Source: Streptomyces sp. cg36
Lineage (GTDB): Bacteria; Actinomycetota; Actinomycetes; Streptomycetales; Streptomycetaceae
NCBI RefSeq assembly: GCF_041080675.1
Contig: NZ_CP163520.1
Location: 3,038,001-3,102,000 of the forward strand
Reading direction: 5' to 3'
DNA length: 64,000 bases
Shown here piece by piece: positions 44,432-52,346 of the stretch. A program made the translations under genes and the position numbers. Within the stretch, counting starts at the first letter, position 1; each line of letters opens with the position of its first letter. Below the pieces are notes generated by a model that was not told where the DNA came from, did no database searches, and saw nothing but the letters and a program-made list of their open reading frames with translations.

Positions 44432-45694
44432 TCAGGCGCGGGCGCCCGCGCGGCGCCGCAGCGCGACGAGGCCGAGCCCGGCCGCGCCCACCGACGCGAG
44501 GCCCGCGCCGCCCGCGAGGAGCGCGGTGTCGTGGCCGCCGCCGCCGTTGATCTCGGCACCGGCCGCGACCGCGCCCTTGGGGACGACCTGGACGCCGGTG
44601 GCGGTGGCGGCGGTGGCGGTGGTCTGCGTGGTGGTGCCGGTGCCGGAGGTCCCCGAGGTCCCGGCGGGCTTCGCGGTGCCCGTGGTGGCCGCGCAGCCCT
44701 GGCCGGCCGGCTTCTTCGGGAAGGCGAGGGTGGCCCAGCCGCTCTTGCCGCCGTGCACCCGCATCCGGAAGACCGGCCCGCTCGACAGGTCCCGCACCTC
44801 GGCGCCGCCCAGCACGCCGTACCGGTCGCCGGTGGAGAGCCGGTCGTAGACCGAGCCCTTGTCCGCGTTCAGCACCTCGGCGACCGCGCCCTTGGAGCCG
44901 TTGGAGAGCCGCAGGCTCAGCCCGCCGAAGGGGGTGCCGCTGGTGCGGACGGCCGTGCAGCCCTTGACGGTGTCGAACTCGCCGTCGAAGCCGCCCGCCG
45001 GGTTGAGCCAGGAGCCCACCTTGCCGCCGGCGTTGAGGCCCACCCACATGCCGCCGACCTGCCTGCCGTTCTCGGACTGTCCCTTCGGGCCGCCCGCCGT
45101 GACCGAGCCGCGCTGCACGCCGTCGCGCGCCGCCAGCTCCAGGACGTACCAGCCGTCGGCCTTCTTCCACAGCTCGCCGTAGGTGCCGTCGGCCAGCCTG
45201 CGCTTGCCGAGGTCCGTGCCGACCGGGGTGGTCGGGCCCTGGCCGCCGCCGCCGTGGTCCTTGGCGCCGCCGTCGTTCACGCGCTCGGGGAAGAGGACCG
45301 TGCGGGTGCCGGCGGCGTCGGTGACCTCCAGCATCGGGATCTCGGCGGTCGGGGCGGACAGCCGCAGCGACAGCGGGCCGGTCTTCGCCGAGGTGTGCTT
45401 GACGGTGAGGACCTCCAGGACCTTCCCCGCGTGGCCGTCGGAGGGCTTCCAGTCCGGGCCGACCGCGCGGATCCACGCCTCGGCGCCGCCGTCGGCGGTG
45501 TGGTTGCGCAGCACCGCGATGTAGCCCTTGGCGAGCGAGACGGTCAGGCCCGAGTAGCGGTCGCCGGTGGCGGCGGGCTTGGCGGTGGCCGACGCGCTGG
45601 GGGCGGCGAGCGCGCTGGTCGCGACGGCGACCGGGGTGAGGGCGACACCGACGACGACGGCGGTGGCGAGGACGGTGCGGAGGGCGTGACGCAT
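44432..45694 (-). CDS. Secreted, C-terminally anchored protein of unknown function
   Basis: A 420-residue exported protein. The signal peptide (residues 1-30, ending in ALA) leads into two ~130-residue Gly/Ser/Thr-rich domains that look like internal duplicates, each with a WxxVG or ELWKKADGWYVLEL type core, joined by a Thr-rich linker (about 335-365) typical of O-mannosylated wall-spanning stalks. A C-terminal hydrophobic segment and basic tail (ALRRRAGARA) resemble a wall-anchor tail, but no LPXTG or LAXTG motif is visible. ATG at 45694 has CGGGAG upstream. The product may sit in the membrane and display both domains outside. Confidence 0.75.
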   Translation of the reverse strand: MRHALRTVLATAVVVGVALTPVAVATSALAAPSASATAKPAATGDRYSGLTVSLAKGYIAVLRNHTADGGAEAWIRAVGPDWKPSDGHAGKVLEVLTVKHTSAKTGPLSLRLSAPTAEIPMLEVTDAAGTRTVLFPERVNDGGAKDHGGGGQGPTTPVGTDLGKRRLADGTYGELWKKADGWYVLELAARDGVQRGSVTAGGPKGQSENGRQVGGMWVGLNAGGKVGSWLNPAGGFDGEFDTVKGCTAVRTSGTPFGGLSLRLSNGSKGAVAEVLNADKGSVYDRLSTGDRYGVLGGAEVRDLSSGPVFRMRVHGGKSGWATLAFPKKPAGQGCAATTGTAKPAGTSGTSGTGTTTQTTATAATATGVQVVPKGAVAAGAEINGGGGHDTALLAGGAGLASVGAAGLGLVALRRRAGARA

Positions 45695-45835
45695 GACGAC
45701 TCCCGAGGAGACAAGTGGTGGAAGTGGGAAGAGCCGCATGCCGCTGTGGTCTCGTTCGGAGTGGGGCCGGGTGAGTCTTCGGCGGGCTGCGTGAACGAAT
45801 TTAGTGATCTTGTTCGGCGGAGCCGTCCGCTCTCT

Positions 45836-45851
45836 GTCACAGCGGTGTGAC
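45836..45851. promoter_or_regulatory. GTCAC-N6-GTGAC inverted repeat
   Basis: The sequence TGTCACAGCGGTGTGACA (45835-45852) has 6-bp arms around six bases. It lies 82 bp upstream of deoC and 142 bp upstream of the divergent secreted protein gene. It fits the loose AfsQ1 pattern GTnAC-N6-GTnAC but, unlike the copy before afsQ1, as an inverted rather than a direct repeat. Confidence 0.45.
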
Positions 45852-45907
45852 AGGGAACGGAAGGGCCTGTTCCGAAGCGGCCCTGGTCAGCGGGGCTGTA
45901 CAGGACG

Positions 45908-45919
45908 CTACGCGCGTAG
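45908..45919. promoter_or_regulatory. Putative nucleoside-regulon operator, deoC promoter
   Basis: CTACGCGCGTAG, identical to the sites before pnp and add. TATGCT (45921-45926) directly follows as a -10-like element and ends 6 nt before the GTG of deoC. A repressor bound here would block polymerase. Confidence 0.7.
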
Positions 45920-45932
45920 ATATGCTCATCTG

Positions 45933-46895
45933 GTGACCATGCCCACCAATGCACCTGCAGCTGCCCTCGCCGACGCGACCGCGTCGGACGCGGCACTGCG
46001 CCGCTTCCTCCACGGGCTCCCCGGCATCGACCCGGTGGGCCTGGAAGCGCGCGCCGCGTCCCTCGGCACCCGTTCGATCAAGACGACGGCCAAGGCGTAC
46101 GCCATCGACCTGGCCATCTCGATGATCGACCTGACGACGCTCGAAGGCGCGGACACCCCGGGCAAGGTCCGGGCGCTCGCCGCCAAGGCCGTCCACCCCG
46201 ACCCGCTGGACCGCACCACGCCGACCACCGCGGCCGTCTGCGTCTACCCCGACATGGTGGCCACCGCCAAGGCGGCCCTGAAGGGGTCGGACGTGAAGGT
46301 CGCGTCCGTCGCCACCGCCTTCCCGGCGGGCCGCGCCGCCCTCCCCGTCAAGCTGGCGGACGTGCGGGACGCCGTGGCCGCCGGCGCCGACGAGATCGAC
46401 ATGGTGATCGACCGGGGCGCGTTCCTGGCCGGGCACTACCTCAAGGTGTACGAGGAGATCGCGGCCGTGAAGGCCGAGTGCGGCGACCGGGCCCGCCTCA
46501 AGGTCATCTTCGAGACCGGCGAGCTCTCCACGTACGACAACATCCGCCGCGCCTCCTGGCTCGGCATGATGGGCGGCGCCGACTTCATCAAGACGTCGAC
46601 CGGCAAGGTCGCGGTGAACGCGACGCCCGCCAACACCCTGGTGCTGCTGGAGGCCGTGCGCGACTACCGCGCCCAGACCGGCGTCCAGATCGGCGTGAAG
46701 CCCGCCGGCGGCATCCGCTCGACCAAGGACGCCATCAAGTTCCTGGTCCTGGTCAACGAGACCGTGGGCGAGGACTGGCTGGACAACCACTGGTTCCGCT
46801 TCGGCGCCTCCTCGCTGCTCAACGACCTGCTGATGCAGCGTCAGAAGCTGGCGACCGGCCGCTACTCCGGCCCCGACTACGTGACGGTGGACTGA
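45933..46895 (+). CDS. deoC: Deoxyribose-phosphate aldolase
   Basis: A 320-residue class I aldolase that splits 2-deoxyribose-5-phosphate to glyceraldehyde-3-phosphate and acetaldehyde. The Schiff-base lysine lies in ADFIKTSTGK, and the proton-relay Asp and Lys in EIDMVIDRG and VKPAGGIRS. About 60 residues of extra N-terminus are normal for the long DeoC type. The start is either GTG 45933 or ATG 45939; GTG is preferred because the -10-like element ends 6 nt before it, implying a leaderless message. The aldehyde dehydrogenase genes that follow 5 bp later can dispose of the acetaldehyde. Confidence 0.92.
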   Translation: MTMPTNAPAAALADATASDAALRRFLHGLPGIDPVGLEARAASLGTRSIKTTAKAYAIDLAISMIDLTTLEGADTPGKVRALAAKAVHPDPLDRTTPTTAAVCVYPDMVATAKAALKGSDVKVASVATAFPAGRAALPVKLADVRDAVAAGADEIDMVIDRGAFLAGHYLKVYEEIAAVKAECGDRARLKVIFETGELSTYDNIRRASWLGMMGGADFIKTSTGKVAVNATPANTLVLLEAVRDYRAQTGVQIGVKPAGGIRSTKDAIKFLVLVNETVGEDWLDNHWFRFGASSLLNDLLMQRQKLATGRYSGPDYVTVD

Positions 46896-46900
46896 TCCCC

Positions 46901-48337
46901 ATGGCATCTGTTTTCGAGTACGCACCGGCGCCCGAGTCGCGGTCGGTCGTCGACATCGCGCCCTCGTACGGCCTGTTCATCGACGGCGAGTTCGTCGACG
47001 CGGCCGACGGCAAGGTCTTCAAGACGGTCAGCCCGTCCACCGAGGAGGTCCTCTCCGAGGTCGCCCAGGCGGGCGAGGCGGACGTGGACCGCGCGGTGCG
47101 TGCCGCCCGCAAGGCGTTCGAGAAGTGGTCGGCGCTGCCCGGCTCCGAGCGCGCCAAGTACCTCTTCCGCATCGCCCGGATCATCCAGGAGCGCAGCCGC
47201 GAGCTGGCCGTCCTGGAGACCCTGGACAACGGCAAGCCGATCAAGGAGACCCGCGACGCGGACCTCCCGCTGGTCGCCGCGCACTTCTTCTACTACGCGG
47301 GCTGGGCCGACAAGCTCGGCCACGCGGGCTACGGGCCGAACCCGAAGCCGCTCGGCGTCGCGGGCCAGGTCATCCCGTGGAACTTCCCGCTGCTGATGCT
47401 GGCGTGGAAGATCGCCCCGGCGCTGGCGACCGGCAACACGGTCGTCCTCAAGCCCGCCGAGACGACCCCGCTGACCGCGCTGTTCTTCGCGGACATCTGC
47501 CGCCAGGCGGGCCTGCCCAAGGGCGTCGTGAACATCCTGACCGGGTACGGCGACGCGGGCGCGGCCCTGGTCGGGCACCCCGACGTCAACAAGGTCGCCT
47601 TCACCGGCTCGACCGCCGTGGGCAAGGCCATCGCCCGGTCCGTGGCGGGCACCGACAAGAAGGTCACCCTGGAGCTCGGCGGCAAGGGCGCCAACATCGT
47701 CTTCGACGACGCCCCCGTCGACCAGGCGGTCGAGGGCATCGTCAACGGCATCTTCTTCAACCAGGGCCAGGTCTGCTGCGCGGGCTCGCGCCTGCTGGTC
47801 CAGGAGTCGATCCAGGACGAGCTGCTGGACGCGCTCAAGCGCCGCCTGTCCACCCTGCGCCTCGGCGACCCGCTGGACAAGAACACCGACATCGGCGCCA
47901 TCAACTCGGCCGAGCAGCTGGCCCGGATCACCGCGCTCGCCGAGACCGGCGAGGCCGAGGGTGCCGAGCGCTGGTCCCCGGCGTGCGAGCTGCCGGAGAA
48001 CGGCTACTGGTTCGCCCCGACGCTGTTCACCAACGTCACCCAGGCGCACACCGTCGCCCGCGACGAGATCTTCGGCCCGGTCCTGTCGGTGCTGTCGTTC
48101 CGTACCCCGGACGAGGCCGTCGCCAAGGCCAACAACAGCCAGTACGGCCTGTCCGCGGGCATCTGGACGGAGAAGGGCTCGCGGATCCTCGCGGTCGCCA
48201 ACAAGCTCCGCGCCGGTGTGGTGTGGGCCAACACGTTCAACAAGTTCGACCCGACCTCGCCGTTCGGCGGTTACAAGGAGTCGGGCTTCGGCCGCGAGGG
48301 CGGTCGCCACGGCCTGGAGGGTTACCTCGATGTCTGA
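46901..48337 (+). CDS. Aldehyde dehydrogenase (catalytically complete)
   Basis: A 478-residue NAD(P)-dependent aldehyde dehydrogenase. The cofactor-binding NFPLLMLAWKIAPALATGN, GSTAVGKAI, the general-base glutamate in LELGGKGAN, and the catalytic cysteine in FFNQGQVCCAGSR are all present, as is the C-terminal GGYKESGFGREGG. It starts 5 bp after deoC, so acetaldehyde from deoxyribose breakdown is the likely substrate, giving acetate. The 3' end overlaps the next aldehyde dehydrogenase-like gene by 8 nt. Confidence 0.92.
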   Translation: MASVFEYAPAPESRSVVDIAPSYGLFIDGEFVDAADGKVFKTVSPSTEEVLSEVAQAGEADVDRAVRAARKAFEKWSALPGSERAKYLFRIARIIQERSRELAVLETLDNGKPIKETRDADLPLVAAHFFYYAGWADKLGHAGYGPNPKPLGVAGQVIPWNFPLLMLAWKIAPALATGNTVVLKPAETTPLTALFFADICRQAGLPKGVVNILTGYGDAGAALVGHPDVNKVAFTGSTAVGKAIARSVAGTDKKVTLELGGKGANIVFDDAPVDQAVEGIVNGIFFNQGQVCCAGSRLLVQESIQDELLDALKRRLSTLRLGDPLDKNTDIGAINSAEQLARITALAETGEAEGAERWSPACELPENGYWFAPTLFTNVTQAHTVARDEIFGPVLSVLSFRTPDEAVAKANNSQYGLSAGIWTEKGSRILAVANKLRAGVVWANTFNKFDPTSPFGGYKESGFGREGGRHGLEGYLDV

Positions 48338-49241
48338 GAAGTCGTCTGAGAAGTCCGAGTCGACGCGTCTCGGCGTCTTCAAGACCTACAAGCTGTACGT
48401 GGGCGGGAAGTTCCCGCGTTCCGAGAGCGGCCGGGTGTACGAGGTGAGCGACTCCAAGGGCAAGTGGCTGGCGAACGCGCCCCTGTCCTCCCGCAAGGAC
48501 GCCCGGGACGCGGTCGTCGCCGCCCGCAAGGCGTTCGGCGGCTGGTCGGGCGCGACCGCGTACAACCGCGGCCAGGTCCTCTACCGCGTCGCCGAGATGC
48601 TGGAGGGCCGCAAGGAGCAGTTCGTCCGCGAGGTCGCCGAGGCGGAGGGCCTCTCGAAGGCCAAGGCCGCCGCCCAGGTGGACGCGGCGATCGACCGCTG
48701 GGTCTGGTACGCGGGCTGGACCGACAAGATCGGCCAGATCGTGGGCGGCGCCAACCCGGTGGCGGGTCCGTACTTCAACCTGTCCACGCCGGAGCCGACC
48801 GGTGTCGTCACCGTCGTCGCGCCCCAGGAGTCCTCGTTCCTGGGCCTGGTGTCGGTGATCGCCCCGGTGATCGCGACCGGCAACACCGCCGTGGTGATCG
48901 CCAGTGCGGACGCGCCGCTGCCGGCGCTGTCGCTGGGCGAGGTGCTCGCCACCTCCGACCTGCCCGGCGGCGTGGTCAACGTGCTGTCGGGCCGGACGGC
49001 CGAGCTCGCCCTGCCGCTCGCCGCCCACCAGGACGTCAACGCGATCGACCTGACCGGCGCGGACGCGGAGCTCGCGCGCGAGCTGGAGGTCGCGGCGGCG
49101 GACAACCTCAAGCGCGTGCTGCGCCCGGCCGCCGCCGACTGGTCGGCCGACCCGGGCACCCACCGCCTGACGGCGTTCCTGGAGACCAAGACGGTCTGGC
49201 ACCCGACCGGCTCGCTGGGTGCCTCCGGCTCCGCGTACTAG
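48330..49241 (+). CDS. Truncated aldehyde dehydrogenase-like protein lacking catalytic domain
   Basis: A 303-residue protein homologous only to the N-terminal cofactor-binding half of aldehyde dehydrogenases (KLYVGGKFPRSESGRVYEV to about residue 230, with APQESSFLGLVSVIAPVIATGN). The glutamate of ELGGK and the catalytic cysteine region are absent; the last ~70 residues end in a non-family tail. Overlap of 8 nt (ATGTCTGA) with the complete enzyme shows tight coupling. I recall the same two-gene pair next to deoC in S. coelicolor, so this looks like a conserved partner subunit rather than decay. It might stabilise, regulate or channel for its neighbour. Confidence 0.85.
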   Translation: MSEKSSEKSESTRLGVFKTYKLYVGGKFPRSESGRVYEVSDSKGKWLANAPLSSRKDARDAVVAARKAFGGWSGATAYNRGQVLYRVAEMLEGRKEQFVREVAEAEGLSKAKAAAQVDAAIDRWVWYAGWTDKIGQIVGGANPVAGPYFNLSTPEPTGVVTVVAPQESSFLGLVSVIAPVIATGNTAVVIASADAPLPALSLGEVLATSDLPGGVVNVLSGRTAELALPLAAHQDVNAIDLTGADAELARELEVAAADNLKRVLRPAAADWSADPGTHRLTAFLETKTVWHPTGSLGASGSAY

Positions 49242-49269
49242 CCGCCGCGCGCACCAGCGCCTCCCGACC

Positions 49270-49309
49270 CCGAACGGCGCCCCGGGCCCCCACCCGTGGC
49301 GCCGTTCGG
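49270..49309. terminator. 12-bp hairpin between convergent genes
   Basis: Perfect 12-bp stem CCGAACGGCGCC/GGCGCCGTTCGG with a 16-nt loop, between the deoC operon and the opposing secreted protein gene. Confidence 0.65.
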
Positions 49310-49333
49310 TCCGTTCCGCCCCGGGCCGGGCCC

Positions 49334-49753
49334 TCAGCCCGGCAGCAGGCCCGTCGCCGCGCCGATCACCGGCAGGTCCTTGAGCGCGCCGCTGTCGTGC
49401 AGCGGGTCGGTGGCGACGGCCGTGGTGACCGGCTTGAAGTCGCCGACCTGGGTCGCCACCCCGTTGTCCAGCGGGTCCACCGCGGTCTGGGCGAACGGGT
49501 TGAGCCGGAGCGTCTTGGCCGGCGCCAGCGCGTACTTCACCCCCGCGGACAGGTCTCCGGTCACCGAGCGTGTCGGGGCGTCCACGGCCGTCGCCGGGCC
49601 CGCCACGGCCTCGCCCACCGCCGTCGCCGGGTCGGTGGCCGCCTGGGCCGGGGCCCCGGCCCCGGTGAGCGCCGCGCCCGCCGCCGTGACGGTGAGCCCG
49701 GCGCGCAGCAGTGCGCGACCGCGACCGGCCCCGCCCGCGTGGTTTCGTGCCAT
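49334..49753 (-). CDS. Small secreted protein
   Basis: A 139-residue exported protein: signal peptide of about 39 residues (basic start, Ala/Leu/Gly core, cleavage after AQA), then a mature region of 100 residues rich in Ala, Val, Thr and Asp with no cysteine and no clear domain. The C-terminus is Gly/Leu/Pro (IGAATGLLPG). GAGGAG precedes the ATG at 49753. It resembles small secreted structural proteins of Streptomyces, such as the protein at 56278, but no function can be assigned. Confidence 0.75.
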   Translation of the reverse strand: MARNHAGGAGRGRALLRAGLTVTAAGAALTGAGAPAQAATDPATAVGEAVAGPATAVDAPTRSVTGDLSAGVKYALAPAKTLRLNPFAQTAVDPLDNGVATQVGDFKPVTTAVATDPLHDSGALKDLPVIGAATGLLPG

Positions 49754-49872
49754 GGTCGTCCACTCCTCTACGTATTGATTCGCGCACGCAGCGTAGTTGA
49801 GGTGTGATGCTCGATACCAACGGGCTCCCCGGGGGGTCCACCTCCCGGGTGGATGCCTCAGACTGGTGTCCC

Positions 49873-50508
49873 GTGACCGCACACGCCATCCCGACCCGTG
49901 TTGTTCTCCTCACGGGCCCCTCCGGTTCCGGAAAGTCCTCCCTCGCCGCCCGCACGGGTCTGCCCGTGCTGCGCCTGGACGACTTCTACAAGGAGGCCGC
50001 CGACCCCACCCTGCCGCGTGTGCCCGGCTCCACGGACGTCGACTGGGACTCGCCGGGGTCCTGGGACGCCGACGCGGCCGTGGCCGCCGTCGTCGAGCTG
50101 TGCCGCACCGGACGCACGGCGGTGCCCGAGTACGACATCGCCACCAGTTCCCGGACCGGCACCAGCCTCTTCGGCATCGACCGCACCCCGCTCTTCGTCG
50201 CCGAGGGCATCTTCGCGGCGGACATCGTGGACCGGCTGCGCGAGCACGGGGTGCTGGCCGACGCGCTCTGCCTGCGGGGCCGCCCCTCGACCACGTTCCG
50301 GCGGCGGCTGGCCCGCGACCTCAAGGAGGGGCGCAAGTCGGTGCCGTTCCTGCTGCGGCGGGGCTGGCGGCTGATGCGGGCCGAGCGCGGCATCGTGGCC
50401 CGCCAGACCGCGCTGGGCGCGCACCCGTGCGGCAAGGAGGAGGCGCTGGGCCGGCTGGCCGCGGCAGCCGCGGGCCGGCGCGCCGCCGCACCCGCCGTGC
50501 AGGTCTGA
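49873..50508 (+). CDS. udk: Uridine kinase-like P-loop protein
   Basis: A ~211-residue kinase with Walker A GPSGSGKSS close to the N-terminus, a DDFYKE motif (typical of uridine kinases, where the Asp binds the nucleoside), a WDSPGSWD segment and an arginine-rich lid, RRRLARDLKEGRKS. It should phosphorylate uridine or cytidine in salvage, or a related substrate. The start is uncertain: GTG at 49873 gives the family length, while ATG at 49807 with GAGG close upstream would add 22 non-conserved residues. It lies between the deoC cluster and sigQ. Confidence 0.82.
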   Translation: MTAHAIPTRVVLLTGPSGSGKSSLAARTGLPVLRLDDFYKEAADPTLPRVPGSTDVDWDSPGSWDADAAVAAVVELCRTGRTAVPEYDIATSSRTGTSLFGIDRTPLFVAEGIFAADIVDRLREHGVLADALCLRGRPSTTFRRRLARDLKEGRKSVPFLLRRGWRLMRAERGIVARQTALGAHPCGKEEALGRLAAAAAGRRAAAPAVQV

Positions 50509-50550
50509 CCCCGCGCCCGCCGTCCGGGTAGCCCGCGGCCGGAAACGGAA

Positions 50551-50594
50551 GAGGCGGGACCGAGTGGGCCCCCCGGCCCCTTCGGTCCCGCCTC
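50551..50594. terminator. 13-bp hairpin between udk and sigQ
   Basis: Perfect stem GAGGCGGGACCGA and complement with an 18-nt loop, 42 bp after udk and 104 bp from the end of sigQ. A likely bidirectional terminator for convergent genes. Confidence 0.7.
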
Positions 50595-50698
50595 GTTCCC
50601 CCGTTGCCCGTACGCCCGGCGCCTCCCCCGAGACACCGTCCCCCGTACGCTCCCCCCAGCTCCCCGTACTCCGGCGGCTGCCACCGCCGGGCCCGCCT

Positions 50699-51448
50699 TC
50701 AGGCCACCAGCTCGCCGAAGGACTCTTCCTCGTCACGGCCGAAGGAGAGGACGTCGTCCTCGCGCAGCCGGCGGAGCGACCGCCAGATGCTCGACTTCAC
50801 CGTGCCGACACTGATGTCGAGGATGTCCGCGATCTCCGGGTCGGTGCGGCCCTCGTAGTACCGCAGGACCAGCATGGTGCGCTGGAGTTCGGGCAGCCGC
50901 GCCAGCGCCTGCCAGAGCACCGCGCGCAGCTCCGTGCCGCGCATCGCGTCCGTGTCGCCCGCCGTCTCCGGCAGCTCCTCGGTCGGGTACTCGTTCAGCT
51001 TGCGGCGGCGCCACGCGCTGATGTGGAGATTGGTCATGGTGCGGCGGAGGTAGCCCCCGACCGCGGCCTTGTCGCTGATCCGGTCCCAGGCCCGGTAGGT
51101 CGAGAACAGCGCGCTCTGCAGCAGGTCCTCGGCCTCGAACCGGTCGCCGGTCAGGTGGTAGGCGGTGGCGTACAGGGAGGCCCGGCGCTCCTGCACATAG
51201 GCCGTGAACTCGGCCTCCGAGGCGGAACGCTCCCCCGTGGCCCCCCCGTACGCCGCATCCCCGCCGGTCACCGCGCCCTTGAAGGGCGAGGTCGGCACCG
51301 AGTCGAGCACCGTCATGTACGTCTGGTGCTGACGCCCGGTGCCGCGAGCGCACCCCCGTCCGCTCACGGCACCGGACTTCTCGCTCCGCACGACGTCGTG
51401 GAGACGCGTGACAACTGCGCTTGAGGTGGTGCTGTGCAGTGCGTTCAT
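50699..51448 (-). CDS. sigQ: ECF-type sigma factor SigQ
   Basis: A 249-residue sigma-70 family protein of the SigE-like actinobacterial group. Region 2 is at about residues 80-145 (FTAYVQERRASLYATAYHLTGDRFEAEDLLQSALFSTYRAWD) and region 4 at about 175-240 (LPELQRTMLVLRYYEG, then the helix-turn-helix ending SSIWRSLRRLRE). Divergent placement from afsQ1-afsQ2 matches S. coelicolor, where SigQ opposes AfsQ1 in control of antibiotic production under nitrogen stress. The ATG at 51448 follows ACGGGGGGCG. The N-terminal 75 residues are long and may be partly untranslated, since MTVLDSVPTSP at about residue 45 is an alternative start. Confidence 0.88.
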   Translation of the reverse strand: MNALHSTTSSAVVTRLHDVVRSEKSGAVSGRGCARGTGRQHQTYMTVLDSVPTSPFKGAVTGGDAAYGGATGERSASEAEFTAYVQERRASLYATAYHLTGDRFEAEDLLQSALFSTYRAWDRISDKAAVGGYLRRTMTNLHISAWRRRKLNEYPTEELPETAGDTDAMRGTELRAVLWQALARLPELQRTMLVLRYYEGRTDPEIADILDISVGTVKSSIWRSLRRLREDDVLSFGRDEEESFGELVA

Positions 51449-51533
51449 CTCGCGCCCCCCGTCGGTGGAGTCCTGTTTCGGTCGGTACGAGGAAGAGCTT
51501 GCCCGGCCACTTTCATGGCGCTGTCCGGCGACT

Positions 51534-51549
51534 GTCACAGCCCTGTCAC
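51534..51549 (+). promoter_or_regulatory. AfsQ1 binding box
   Basis: GTCAC AGCCCT GTCAC: a direct repeat of GTCAC with exactly six bases between, as required by the published AfsQ1 consensus GTnAC-N6-GTnAC. It sits between the divergent sigQ and afsQ1 genes, 86 bp from the sigQ ATG and 80 bp from the afsQ1 GTG, so it can control both. Confidence 0.8.
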
Positions 51550-51628
51550 AGCAGGCTGTGAGCGTTGCGGTGCGGGCGAAGTCCGGGGGAGGTCGAACTC
51601 CGCTCCCCCATGGGCCAGAATGACCTCC

Positions 51629-52306
51629 GTGCCTTTCCTGTTGCTGATCGAGGACGACGACGCCATCCGCACGGCGCTCGAACTCTCCCTGTCCCGCCAG
51701 GGCCACCGTGTGGCCGCCGCGGCGACGGGCGAGGACGGGCTCAAGCTGCTGCGCGAGCAGCGGCCGGATCTGGTCGTGCTGGACGTGATGCTGCCCGGCA
51801 TCGACGGCTTCGAGGTGTGCCGTCGCATCCGGCGCACCGACCAGCTGCCGATCATCCTGCTGACCGCGCGCAGCGACGACATCGACGTGGTGGTCGGCCT
51901 GGAGTCGGGCGCCGACGACTACGTGGTCAAGCCGGTGCAGGGCCGGGTGCTCGACGCCCGGATCCGCGCGGTGCTGCGCCGCGGCGAGCGCGAGGCGACC
52001 GACTCGGCGACCTTCGGCAGCGTGGTGATCGACCGCGCCGCGATGACGGTCACCAAGAACGGCGAGGACCTCCAACTGACGCCGACCGAGCTGCGGTTGC
52101 TGCTCGAACTGAGCCGCCGCCCCGGTCAGGCGCTCTCCCGCCAGCAGCTGCTGCGGCTGGTGTGGGAGCACGACTACCTGGGCGACTCCCGGCTGGTCGA
52201 CGCGTGCGTGCAGCGGCTGCGGGCCAAGGTCGAGGACGTACCGTCGTCGCCGACCCTGATCCGCACGGTGCGCGGGGTCGGCTACCGCCTCGACACCCCC
52301 TCGTGA
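51629..52306 (+). CDS. afsQ1: Two-component response regulator AfsQ1
   Basis: A 225-residue OmpR-type regulator, the length of S. coelicolor AfsQ1 and nearly identical in the stretches I remember. The receiver domain has acidic pocket EDDD (residues 8-11), phosphoacceptor Asp52 (VVLDVML), Thr in LLTAR, and Lys in VVKPVQG; a winged helix occupies about 130-223 (LTPTELRLLLELSRRPGQ, GVGYRL). It controls antibiotic synthesis, nitrogen assimilation and development. The GTG start is chosen to match the known N-terminus; CAGAAT ends 7 nt upstream, so it may be leaderless. Confidence 0.94.
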   Translation: MPFLLLIEDDDAIRTALELSLSRQGHRVAAAATGEDGLKLLREQRPDLVVLDVMLPGIDGFEVCRRIRRTDQLPIILLTARSDDIDVVVGLESGADDYVVKPVQGRVLDARIRAVLRRGEREATDSATFGSVVIDRAAMTVTKNGEDLQLTPTELRLLLELSRRPGQALSRQQLLRLVWEHDYLGDSRLVDACVQRLRAKVEDVPSSPTLIRTVRGVGYRLDTPS

Positions 52307-52346
52307 CCGCTCCCGGCCGAACCCAAGAAAGCAGCGATTCGCAAAC

